Positions 1 to 7,527 of a stretch of 64,000 nt of DNA are shown one piece after another. The notes beneath the pieces were generated by a model. The model did no database searches. It had not been told where the DNA came from and saw only the letters and a list, made by a program, of their open reading frames with translations. Numbering within the stretch: the first letter of the stretch is position 1; every line of letters starts with the position of its first letter. Origin of the DNA: Bacteroidales bacterium. GTDB lineage: Bacteria; Bacteroidota; Bacteroidia; Bacteroidales; Bacteroidaceae. Both the position numbers and the translations under genes were made by a program. The stretch lies in assembly GCA_015060885.1 (NCBI GenBank), contig SUXO01000005.1, positions 17,145 through 81,144 on the forward strand, in the 5' to 3' direction.

Positions 1-171
1 GACCTGTCCTGCCCCTACACGGCCGATGAGATATATGGCTCCCTTCTGTCCGACAAGAAACGCCGCGGCAACAAGATAACCATTGTGCTTCCCAAGTCGG
101 TTGGCGACTGTGTGTTGGTGACAGTGGGGGTTGAGGAACTTAAAGAGTTGTTGCACAAGACTATCGGTTGA
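1..171 (+). CDS. aroB: 3-dehydroquinate synthase, C-terminal fragment
   Basis: The window opens inside this gene; the last 56 codons and a TGA stop are present. The visible peptide contains DKKRRGNKITIVLP, the conserved lysine/arginine-rich strand near the end of AroB, followed by a short helix (VEELKELLHK). AroB converts DAHP to 3-dehydroquinate in the cytoplasm, second step of the shikimate pathway. The stop lies 3 bp before the ATG of aroA and two further aromatic pathway genes follow, which supports the call. The catalytic and NAD-binding parts lie outside the window, so completeness cannot be judged. Confidence 0.85.
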   Translation, partial: DLSCPYTADEIYGSLLSDKKRRGNKITIVLPKSVGDCVLVTVGVEELKELLHKTIG

Positions 172-174
172 GGT

Positions 175-1434
175 ATGAATAGAAAGGTAAACGGAATATT
201 GCAGGGCACGGTAACACCGCCGCCATCGAAATCGCAAGCGCATCGCCTGCTCATTTGTGCTGCGCTTGGAAAAAGACCGTGTACCATTGCCTGCAACAGC
301 GTGAACGACGATATTACCGCAACAGCGCGTTGCCTTAACGCCCTGGGCGCCCGAATAGAGTATTCGGGCGGCCTCTTCTCGGTCACTCCCGTAAAGGTGC
401 AGAAGGGTGGAACACTCGACTGTGGCGAGAGCGGTTCCACCTTGCGTTTCCTGCTGTCGGTGGCTGCTGTGCTTGGTGCCGATGCCACTTTTACCGGCGG
501 GGGTAAGCTGCCCACCCGCCCAATGTCGGCACTCTGCGAGGCGTTGGAACAGCACGGAATATCATTTACCCGCCATGCCGAGGGGCTTGAACTCCCGTTG
601 AGTTGCAATGGAACCCTTTCGGGCGGCAGTTACACCTTGCCGGGCAACCTCTCGTCGCAATATCTAACGGGACTGCTCTTTGCACTTCCCCTTGCTGCCG
701 GGAACAGCGAGATTGAAATAACAGGCGGGCTCACGAGTGCCTCTTACATAGATATGACAATCGATGCTTTGCGCAAGGCTCGCATCGCAGTCGAAAAACG
801 TGGCGATATATGCTTTGTTGCCGGCAATCAGGAATACTCTCTTCCCTCGAACATTGAGGTTGAGGGCGACTGGTCTTCGGCTGCATTCTGGGTGGTGGCA
901 GGTGTCATTGGAAAGAAGCCGATAACCATAAAAGGGATGGACCTCGGCTCCTTGCAGGGCGACCGCTGCATAATAGACCACTTGCGTGCAATGGGTGCCT
1001 TCATTGAGCCTACTGCCGAGGGGATAGTGGCACACCCCTCGCAACTGTTCGGTGCTGAACTCGATTGTGCCGACACGCCCGACCTTGTGCCCATACTATC
1101 GGTTGCTGCCGCGGCGGCACAAGGCGAAACGCTCTTTCTTCACGTGGGCCGTCTGCGCTACAAAGAGAGCGACCGTTTGGCAGCAATGAAGGCTGTGCTT
1201 GCGTCGTTCGGCATAACATCGGTTGTGGGCGAGGATACCTTCAAGGTTGTAGGCGGCGAGCCTGTTGCCCAGTCGCCTGTCGACAGTTTCGGTGACCACC
1301 GCATAGCAATGTCGGCGGCAGTCCTTTCGACCATCGCAGCCGGCGTAACCGAAATTATGGGTGCAGAATGTGTGGCGAAATCATACCCCTCGTTCTTTGA
1401 TGATTTTGCCGCCCTGGGCGGTAATTTATATTGA
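175..1434 (+). CDS. aroA: 3-phosphoshikimate 1-carboxyvinyltransferase (EPSP synthase)
   Basis: 419 residues, normal for AroA. It joins phosphoenolpyruvate to shikimate 3-phosphate, the sixth shikimate step, in the cytosol. Visible motifs: PPPSKSQAHR at residues 15-24 (substrate-binding Lys19/Ser20), CGESGSTLRFL near residue 83 (PEP/S3P loop), RYKESDRL near residue 328 and GDHRIAMS near residue 370. The start lies 3 bp after the aroB stop, so the two are probably translated from one message. The glyphosate-contact loop cannot be classed reliably by eye. Call is firm from motifs, length and neighbours. Confidence 0.97.
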   Translation: MNRKVNGILQGTVTPPPSKSQAHRLLICAALGKRPCTIACNSVNDDITATARCLNALGARIEYSGGLFSVTPVKVQKGGTLDCGESGSTLRFLLSVAAVLGADATFTGGGKLPTRPMSALCEALEQHGISFTRHAEGLELPLSCNGTLSGGSYTLPGNLSSQYLTGLLFALPLAAGNSEIEITGGLTSASYIDMTIDALRKARIAVEKRGDICFVAGNQEYSLPSNIEVEGDWSSAAFWVVAGVIGKKPITIKGMDLGSLQGDRCIIDHLRAMGAFIEPTAEGIVAHPSQLFGAELDCADTPDLVPILSVAAAAAQGETLFLHVGRLRYKESDRLAAMKAVLASFGITSVVGEDTFKVVGGEPVAQSPVDSFGDHRIAMSAAVLSTIAAGVTEIMGAECVAKSYPSFFDDFAALGGNLY

Positions 1435-1498
1435 CATACATTCAAATCTCTTGTGAACAACAATAAAAAATCGATAAACATAAAAATACTATAATATT

Positions 1499-2641
1499 AT
1501 GGACTTGAAAAAATTACGTGACCAGATAGATGAGATAGATTCCAATATGTGCGACCTCTTCGCCAAGCGTATGCAGGTGGTTAGCGATGTTGCACGCTAC
1601 AAGAAAGAGAATAAACTGCCGGTATATCACCCTTCACGCGCCCGCGCCGTGCTGCATAACGTATCGAAACGCCTGGGCCCCGAATTCGAAGGCTATGGCC
1701 GCACTCTCTACCGCACAATCTTCGATTTGAGCGAGTCTATGGAGACGCGTATGCTTGCCGAGGGTTCCGAGTTCTACGACAGGATAAAGGCTATCACATC
1801 GGTTCCTCCTTGCCCCTTCCCCAAGCGTGCCACTGTTGCCTGTGCCGGTTGTGAGGGCTCTTATGCGCACCTTGCATCGGAGCGGCTTTTCGACCTCCCC
1901 GAAATTATGTATATGAACGGTTTCGAGGGTGTGTTCAAGGCAGTGAGCAGCGGTTTGTGCGAGTATGGAGTCCTGCCCATCGAGAACTCGCTTGCCGGTT
2001 CGGTCAATGCCATTTACGACCTCCTGTCCGAATTCAATGTGAGCATTGTTCGCGGTGTACGCCTTAAAGTGGACCACGCCCTCCTTGCCGTTCCGGGTGC
2101 CAAGCTGTCCGACATCCGTGAGATATATTCTCACCAGCAGGCCATAAGCCAATGTTCCGAATTCCTCTCTACATTGAAGGATGTGCGCGTGATTGCTGTT
2201 GAGAACACAGCCGAGGCAGCCCGAATGGTGGCACAAGGTGGCGACCGCACAAAGGCTTCGCTTTCGTCGCTCCTTTGCGCCGAACTCTACCAGATGCAGG
2301 TCATCAAGTCATCGGTGCAGAACCGTGACAACAACTACACACGTTTCATCTGCATATCGAAGGAACCGAAAATATATTCGGGTGCCGACCGCACAAGCAT
2401 TATGATAAACATACCCAACCGCCCAGGAACCCTCTTCCGCATAATGTCGCGTTTCAACGCCACAGGAGTGAACCTCGTGAAACTCGAAAGCCGTCAGATA
2501 CCGGAGCGTGAGTTCGAGTACCGTTTCTATTTCGATATCGAGGCATCGGTGTACAGCGACGAGTTCCTTTCGCTTATGTGCGAGTTGCACGAGTGTGGCG
2601 AGCAGTTCAAATACTTCGGTACATACGCCGAAATAATTTAA
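1499..2641 (+). CDS. pheA: bifunctional chorismate mutase / prephenate dehydratase (P-protein)
   Basis: 380 residues with three parts: an AroQ-type chorismate mutase helix bundle (about 1-90; LRDQIDEID, then RMQVVSDVARYKKEN), a prephenate dehydratase domain (about 110-290; GCEGSYAHLA, LPIENSLAGSV and the NNYTRF catalytic Thr-Arg-Phe motif) and a C-terminal ACT domain (about 298-380; NIPNRPGTLFRIM, KLESRQIP). It turns chorismate into phenylpyruvate for phenylalanine synthesis; the ACT domain normally gives feedback control by phenylalanine. It sits 64 bp after aroA and 5 bp before aroQ in one transcription unit. In many Bacteroidales mutase and dehydratase are separate proteins, so this fusion is worth noting. 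Confidence 0.95.
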   Translation: MDLKKLRDQIDEIDSNMCDLFAKRMQVVSDVARYKKENKLPVYHPSRARAVLHNVSKRLGPEFEGYGRTLYRTIFDLSESMETRMLAEGSEFYDRIKAITSVPPCPFPKRATVACAGCEGSYAHLASERLFDLPEIMYMNGFEGVFKAVSSGLCEYGVLPIENSLAGSVNAIYDLLSEFNVSIVRGVRLKVDHALLAVPGAKLSDIREIYSHQQAISQCSEFLSTLKDVRVIAVENTAEAARMVAQGGDRTKASLSSLLCAELYQMQVIKSSVQNRDNNYTRFICISKEPKIYSGADRTSIMINIPNRPGTLFRIMSRFNATGVNLVKLESRQIPEREFEYRFYFDIEASVYSDEFLSLMCELHECGEQFKYFGTYAEII

Positions 2642-2646
2642 GAGCA

Positions 2647-3075
2647 ATGAAGGTACTTGTAATAAACGGCCCCAATCTCAACCTGCTCGGCTTGCGTGAG
2701 CCTTCGCTCTACGGGGCACGCAATTTCGCAGCCTTGCAGGAGTTTATACGTTCGTCGGCAGCATCGTTGGGCATTGATGTGGAGCTATTCCAGTCGAACC
2801 ACGAAGGGGCCATCGTCGATGCTATTCAGGCAGCCTATGGGGCTTGCGATGCCATTCTCATAAACCCTGCGGCCTATACCCACACAAGCGTGGCTATACT
2901 CGATGCTTTGAAGGCAGTTGCGCTTCCCACAGTGGAGGTGCACCTCACCGATATTTCAACCCGCGAGGAGTTCCGCCGTTTCTCCTATGTGTCGCTTTAT
3001 GCCCAAAAGACCATCTGCGGCAAAGGATTTGACGGTTATAAAGAGGGGCTCGAATATCTCAATTCGTTGCAGTAA
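2647..3075 (+). CDS. aroQ: type II 3-dehydroquinate dehydratase
   Basis: 142 residues when started at the ATG five bases after the pheA stop; an upstream in-frame ATG inside pheA would give a non-homologous N-terminus and was not used. The protein begins MKVLVINGPNLNLLG, the hallmark of the type II dodecameric dehydroquinase, with catalytic Tyr in REPSLYG (about residue 24), NPAAYTHTS (substrate loop), and HLTDISTREEFR with the catalytic His near residue 100. It removes water from 3-dehydroquinate to give 3-dehydroshikimate. Last gene of the aroB-aroA-pheA-aroQ unit; a terminator follows 20 bp later. Confidence 0.97.
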   Translation: MKVLVINGPNLNLLGLREPSLYGARNFAALQEFIRSSAASLGIDVELFQSNHEGAIVDAIQAAYGACDAILINPAAYTHTSVAILDALKAVALPTVEVHLTDISTREEFRRFSYVSLYAQKTICGKGFDGYKEGLEYLNSLQ

Positions 3076-3095
3076 CCCGCTTTAATGCAGTTTAT

Positions 3096-3137
3096 GGCAG
3101 CGTGTGGCAATAAAAAGGCGGCACGCTGCCGTTTTTT
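3096..3137 (+). terminator. Rho-independent terminator after aroQ
   Basis: Arms GGCAGCGTG (3096-3104) and CACGCTGCC (3122-3130) are exact inverted repeats, followed by GTTTTTTATT. It ends the aromatic operon and also covers the upstream end of a possible longer reading of the next gene, which argues for the downstream start of nnr. Confidence 0.85.
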
Positions 3138-3178
3138 ATTACAAAAAACGTATCTTCACGGCACAAAACATTGCAGCA

Positions 3179-4693
3179 ATGAAAATATTCCCCACAGCAA
3201 GTATAAAGAGGATTGATGCCTACACCATAGAGCACGAACCCATTCCGTCGCTGCTCCTTATGGAGCGTGCAGCCGCCGCGCTCACAAGAGCAATAGCCGA
3301 GGATGCCCCGCAAGGCTCATTCGCGGTTTTTGCAGGGCCGGGCAATAATGGCGGCGATGCACTTGCTGTTGCGCGTATGCTTGCCGTTGCAGGGCGCACG
3401 GTTGATGTGTGGCTTGTTGCTTCCGACGGTCGTCTTTCGCCCGACTGCGCCGCCAACTTGCAATCCTTGAAGGCTATGCAGAACGGCAATTTTGCGCTCG
3501 CACTGCACATAGTCGACAGCGGGTTCAACGCTCCGCAAGTGGCCGAGGGTACAACCCTTATCGACGGCCTCTTCGGCAGTGGGCTCACCCGTCCCGTCAC
3601 GGGGGTGTTTGCCGACGTAATACATTTTATGAACGGTTGCAATGGCAGGGTGTTTGCAATAGATATCCCGTCGGGGCTTATGGGCGAAGATAACAGCAAC
3701 AACTTAAGCGATAATATTGTGCGCGCAACAAAGAGTTTCACCTTGCAGTTCCCAAAACTGTCGATGCTCTTTGCCGAAAACAGCTGTTTTGTAGGCAGTT
3801 TCGAAGTGCTCGATATCTCATTGAGCCGCGAGGCTATGGAGAAGGAGCCGACACCCTATTTCCTTACCCGCAAGTGTGATATTGCCCATCTGTTGCCTGT
3901 GCGTGAGAAGCACTCGCACAAGGGCGATTTTGGCCGCCTGCTATTGGTGGCAGGCAGCGAGGGTATGGCCGGAGCATCGGTTCTTGCCGCCCGTGCCGCC
4001 TTGCGTTCGGGAGTGGGGCTGCTCACAGTGCGCCCGCCGCGGTGCAACAACGATATACTGCAACGCACTGTGCCCGAAGCAATGACCTTGCCCGATGCCT
4101 GCGAAACACATATCTCATCGGTTCCGCCTTGCGATAAATATACTGCGGTAGCGGTGGGGCCGGGACTTGGGCAGCACCCCGATACCGAAACAGCCCTTCT
4201 TGCCCTCATCAAGGGTTGCACTGTCCCAATGGTTGTCGATGCCGATGCGCTCAATATTCTTTCGCGCCACAAAGAGTACCTTTCCCGCCTGCCGCAAGGA
4301 AGTATAATAACTCCTCACATAGGAGAGTTTACACGTCTTGCCGGTACGTGCAGAAACTCTTATGAACGTTTGCAACAGGCGATGGCTATGGCACGGGAGA
4401 ACAACCTGTGCGTGGTGCTCAAAGGGGCATACACGGCCGTTATAACTCCACAGGGGTGTTGCCACTTCAATACAAGCGGCAATCCCGGAATGGCGACAGG
4501 CGGCAGCGGCGATGTGCTTACAGGTGTTCTGGCAGTCCTCCTGGCCCGTGGCCTTCCGGCGGTCGATGCAGCCCGTCTCGGAGTCTATATTCACGGTGCA
4601 GCCGGTGACCTTGCCTGTGCGGGGGTGGGCGAAACGGCTCTTATTGCAAGCGACATTGTGGATGCCTTGCCCGAATGCTGGAAAAATTTATAG
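3179..4693 (+). CDS. nnr: bifunctional NAD(P)HX epimerase / ADP-dependent NAD(P)HX dehydratase
   Basis: 504 residues from the ATG at 3179; a longer in-frame reading from 3104 starts inside the terminator hairpin and adds a basic stretch not expected in the family. The N-terminal YjeF_N epimerase domain (about 1-215) has a nucleotide loop (AGPGNNGGDALAVAR) and GLFGSGLTRP; the C-terminal YjeF/carbohydrate kinase-like dehydratase (about 225-500) has HKGDFGRLLLVAGS, GPGLG and the ADP-binding signature GNPGMATGGSGDVLTG. The enzyme repairs hydrated NADH and NADPH in the cytosol. The two-domain fusion is usual in bacteria. No obvious operon partner; the next gene has its own promoter-like box. Confidence 0.95.
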   Translation: MKIFPTASIKRIDAYTIEHEPIPSLLLMERAAAALTRAIAEDAPQGSFAVFAGPGNNGGDALAVARMLAVAGRTVDVWLVASDGRLSPDCAANLQSLKAMQNGNFALALHIVDSGFNAPQVAEGTTLIDGLFGSGLTRPVTGVFADVIHFMNGCNGRVFAIDIPSGLMGEDNSNNLSDNIVRATKSFTLQFPKLSMLFAENSCFVGSFEVLDISLSREAMEKEPTPYFLTRKCDIAHLLPVREKHSHKGDFGRLLLVAGSEGMAGASVLAARAALRSGVGLLTVRPPRCNNDILQRTVPEAMTLPDACETHISSVPPCDKYTAVAVGPGLGQHPDTETALLALIKGCTVPMVVDADALNILSRHKEYLSRLPQGSIITPHIGEFTRLAGTCRNSYERLQQAMAMARENNLCVVLKGAYTAVITPQGCCHFNTSGNPGMATGGSGDVLTGVLAVLLARGLPAVDAARLGVYIHGAAGDLACAGVGETALIASDIVDALPECWKNL

Positions 4694-4733
4694 ATAAATC
4701 CTATGCCTTTTATGTTTCTCGCTCGTTTGTAAC

Positions 4734-4741
4734 TATCTTTG
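4734..4741 (+). promoter_or_regulatory. Bacteroidota -7 box (TATCTTTG)
   Basis: Exact match to the TAnnTTTG -7 element of the primary sigma factor in this phylum, 18 bp before the ATG at 4760. A good TTTG -33 box at the normal 19-20 bp spacing is not evident. Confidence 0.5.
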
Positions 4742-4759
4742 CGATAAAATTAACAACAG

Positions 4760-5716
4760 ATGAACCCACGACAGTTTTTACGCGATTGGTCGTTGCCCAT
4801 AGCAATGGTGGCAGGGGTTGTAATGTACCTGCTCTATGTGAACATCCCGCTGTTCGATGGCACCCGCCCATTTGTGCTTGGTGCTGTGGCTGTGGTACAG
4901 CCGTTGCTCATTTTTGCGATGCTCTTTGTGACCTTCTGCAAGATACGTTACAACGAACTCAAACCCCGTCGGTGGCATTTTATATTGCTTGCCTTCCAGT
5001 TGGGGCTCTTTGCCGCAATCTCCCTCTCCATTGCCTTTTTCCGTGGTATGCCGCAAGGAGTACAGGTATTGTTGGAGGCAGCGATGCTGTGCCTGCTTTG
5101 CCCTACGGCAACGGCAGCAGCTGTGATTACGGCAAAACTGGGTGGCAGCGCATCGTCGCTCATCACCTATACTATGCTCATAAATGTGGCAGTGGCTCTT
5201 TTTGCGCCGTTGCTGCTCACCTTGTCGCACCCTGTCGAGGGGGTATCGTTCCTCTCGTCGTTCCTGCTCATTATGGGGCGGGTTTTTCCCCTATTGCTCT
5301 TTCCGTTGCTGTGCGCCGAACTGTTGCGCAAGTATATCCCTTCGTGGCACTCGGTGCTGGTGACACAAGGGCGTAACGTTCCCTTCTATCTGTGGCTGGT
5401 GGCTTTGTCGCTTGCCATTGCAATGACAGCCCGCTCCATTGCCAACAGCAATATCTCGCTGCTTGTTATGGCGGGCATTGCGTTGGTGTCGCTTCTCTGC
5501 TGTCTGTTGCAGTTTGCGGTGGGCCGTCGGGTTGCAGCCCGTTACGACGAGAGAATTACGGGCGGGCAGGCATTGGGCCAGAAGAACACTGTATTTGCCA
5601 TTTGGCTTGCCTATACTTTCTTAACGCCCGTAACAGCCATTGCCGGCGGTTTCTATTCCTTGTGGCATAATATTGTGAATACGCGGCAACTTTACAGGCA
5701 TAACCATAAACGGTAG
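4760..5716 (+). CDS. bile acid:sodium symporter-like membrane transporter
   Basis: 318 residues, nearly all hydrophobic, with about ten predicted membrane segments and a basic C-terminus (RQLYRHNHKR). Features that recall the BASS/SLC10 fold are CPTATAAAVITAKLGG in the middle and GQKNTVFAIWLAYTFLTP near the end, equivalent to the two sodium-binding crossover motifs. Substrate is unknown; the family carries bile acids, pantoate, pyruvate and other organic anions with sodium. It stands alone between nnr and the convergent CotH gene. A different ten-helix carrier family is possible. Confidence 0.65.
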   Translation: MNPRQFLRDWSLPIAMVAGVVMYLLYVNIPLFDGTRPFVLGAVAVVQPLLIFAMLFVTFCKIRYNELKPRRWHFILLAFQLGLFAAISLSIAFFRGMPQGVQVLLEAAMLCLLCPTATAAAVITAKLGGSASSLITYTMLINVAVALFAPLLLTLSHPVEGVSFLSSFLLIMGRVFPLLLFPLLCAELLRKYIPSWHSVLVTQGRNVPFYLWLVALSLAIAMTARSIANSNISLLVMAGIALVSLLCCLLQFAVGRRVAARYDERITGGQALGQKNTVFAIWLAYTFLTPVTAIAGGFYSLWHNIVNTRQLYRHNHKR

Positions 5717-5725
5717 TTCCTGTAT

Positions 5726-5763
5726 CACAATAGAGTGCCTCATGAAAAGGTCACTCTATTGTG
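5726..5763. terminator. hairpin between convergent genes
   Basis: Perfect 12-bp arms CACAATAGAGTG (5726-5737) and CACTCTATTGTG (5752-5763) with a 14-nt loop, lying between the stops of the plus-strand transporter and the minus-strand CotH gene. It has no long T run but is well placed as a bidirectional terminator. Confidence 0.65.
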
Positions 5764-5770
5764 TTCGCGG

Positions 5771-7390
5771 TTATCGTATCAATGTTTTCTTTCCGTTTAT
5801 TATGTAGATACCACGGCTCAGGCTTTCAATGTTATGATAACGTCGGCCACTCAGGTCAACTATAACCGGGTTGGTTTCTGAATTGTCATAAGTTACATCT
5901 GTAATGCCCGATATTGGAATAAAGGAGCCGTGTATTGTAAGGTCGTTTGCCGGCATAGAGTCGGGTGTTATATCCCAACCGCTGAAAGAGTAGCCGTCTA
6001 TGACAGAAACGGTCGGGTAGGTAATCGTTTCCCTATAAAAAAGAGAATCGCTCTGTATAACATTCTCATCAATGACAAACTGCAATTGGTAGCGGGTAAG
6101 CAGTTGTGCGTCAATGAAATTTATTTGCGCCTTCAACCATTCGTCGGTTTCATCGATCTCGGTTGACAATGATTTGTATGGTACATTAGTAAACCAGCGT
6201 TTGTTGTCTATCATACGGCTTGCATCAATGGCCTCGCCTTTCTCTTCATTTATATTGTGCAGTTGCTCAATGATGTCGCTTCTCAAAGTTTCGCTAACAT
6301 CTTTCCATTGGTTTACATAACTCAAATAGAAATCCTGGCGTTCAAGAAGCTGCGGAAAATAGAAACTGTACGACCTGTTATGTAAGGCACACCAGTTTTC
6401 GGGTGTCCTGAATATTGCATCGAAATCCCATAGAGGCCCCATATACATCTGGCTTGCTGTGGGGGCCGCAGGGTAGAAATTCTTTTTTATAAGATAACGG
6501 TTGGCACCGGCACTGTCGCCTTGCCCCAGGATGTCTTGCGCAAGCAGCCACGCGGCAAAGCTGTCGTAGTCAATATAAGGGGATATATCGTCGCCATTGG
6601 CAAGAGCCTCCTCAAATTCCAGTATGTAATTTCTTATATTTGATAAGAGGTAAGTGTTTATGTCATCACTGTCGGGGAATTTAAATGTGTATCCTGTCTT
6701 GTATGTGAGCATTTCGCCTTTGAAATAGACATCCTCGTTCCACCAATAAGTGTCATCTTCGATAATGTAGCCGCTGTCTTCAATGTTGATACGTCCTTCC
6801 GATTTCTTTATGCTTTCAATTAGGATATAATCTCCTTTATAGTCACCGTTGAGTACAAGGTTTACAAACTCCCATTGTGGTTGCCAGCCAAGGTTGAGGA
6901 TAGTGCTGGTTATATAGCCTGTGAGGAAGCGTATTGATATGCCTTCGTGCAGACGTAGAAGCACCCACTCCTTGTCGGCATATTTTGAATCATTGCGGAA
7001 AAGAAGGTCCTGTTTCCTGTTTAACTTCAATTTGTATGGTTTCTTGTGTCGGTAATAGCTGCTGCTATTGCCCCTGAGGCGTATTTTCATTCCTCCCGAA
7101 CCGCTGTCATATAGCAGGCTGTCACCTATTGACATACGCATATGTCCCACAACATAATCATTGTCCGTCAGCCCGATACCCCACAAGTCATCGGGGGCAA
7201 AAATATTCGTACCGGTCGGGTCCTCTCCGGTTACAGTGACAATCTCTATAAGCGGCAACCTGATGGCTTTAAGTTCGTCGTTGTACTTTGAGGGTGCAAA
7301 TGTGTTGTCGTCGCCAAATGCGGAGAAGGCATATAAACAGAATAATGTTGTCAATAATGTTTTATACAGACAAATGCACCTTGTGTGCAT
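5771..7390 (-). CDS. secreted CotH-kinase family protein with type IX secretion tail
   Basis: 539 residues. A hydrophobic signal peptide (about 1-26, ending AFSAFG) is followed by a CotH domain (about 70-400) with KIRLRGNSSS, KKPYKLKL, NGDYKGDYILIESI and MGPLWDFDAIF, the conserved substrate/metal-contacting motifs. Residues about 450-505 (YPTVSVIDGYSFSGWD, DLTIHGSF) resemble a Listeria-Bacteroides (InlB B-type) repeat. The end, VDLSGRRY...GIYIINGKKTLIR, matches the C-terminal type IX secretion tail, so export through the porU/porV system in this window is inferred. CotH proteins are atypical kinases or structural proteins; the target here is unknown. A tetranucleotide repeat sits 2 bp before the start codon. 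Confidence 0.85.
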   Translation of the reverse strand: MHTRCICLYKTLLTTLFCLYAFSAFGDDNTFAPSKYNDELKAIRLPLIEIVTVTGEDPTGTNIFAPDDLWGIGLTDNDYVVGHMRMSIGDSLLYDSGSGGMKIRLRGNSSSYYRHKKPYKLKLNRKQDLLFRNDSKYADKEWVLLRLHEGISIRFLTGYITSTILNLGWQPQWEFVNLVLNGDYKGDYILIESIKKSEGRINIEDSGYIIEDDTYWWNEDVYFKGEMLTYKTGYTFKFPDSDDINTYLLSNIRNYILEFEEALANGDDISPYIDYDSFAAWLLAQDILGQGDSAGANRYLIKKNFYPAAPTASQMYMGPLWDFDAIFRTPENWCALHNRSYSFYFPQLLERQDFYLSYVNQWKDVSETLRSDIIEQLHNINEEKGEAIDASRMIDNKRWFTNVPYKSLSTEIDETDEWLKAQINFIDAQLLTRYQLQFVIDENVIQSDSLFYRETITYPTVSVIDGYSFSGWDITPDSMPANDLTIHGSFIPISGITDVTYDNSETNPVIVDLSGRRYHNIESLSRGIYIINGKKTLIR

Positions 7391-7392
7391 TT

Positions 7393-7414
7393 GTCTGTCT
7401 GTCTGTCTGTCTGT
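7393..7414. repeat. tetranucleotide repeat (GTCT)5 at CotH start
   Basis: Five exact GTCT units (7393-7412) plus two further matching bases; on the minus strand the last AGAC unit ends 2 bases before the CotH ATG (7390). A minus-strand ATG at 7424, upstream of the repeat, opens a 20-codon frame through it that overlaps the CotH start out of frame. Losing one unit would put that ATG in frame with CotH. Confidence 0.8.
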
Positions 7415-7446
7415 GTTTTATCATAGTCAGGAATTGCCTCTTTTGT

Positions 7447-7507
7447 ATTGAGACTGGTTCTTACACCTGTCAACGGTAGTTGCGACAGAGTATGAGCCAG
7501 TCTCAAT
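7447..7507. terminator. long inverted repeat downstream of GH84 gene
   Basis: Arms ATTGAGACTGGTTC (7447-7460) and GAGCCAGTCTCAAT (7494-7507) pair over 14 bp with one G-U pair and a 33-nt loop. It lies between the end of the minus-strand GH84 gene and the start of the CotH gene. A T run is missing on either strand, so it may be a weak terminator, a processing site or a structured leader of CotH. Confidence 0.5.
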
Positions 7508-7527
7508 TATTGTTGTATAACAAACTT

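Noticed and set aside
3104..3178. Longer N-terminus for nnr from ATG 3104
   Set aside because: Its codons form the aroQ terminator hairpin and the added peptide is not typical of the family.
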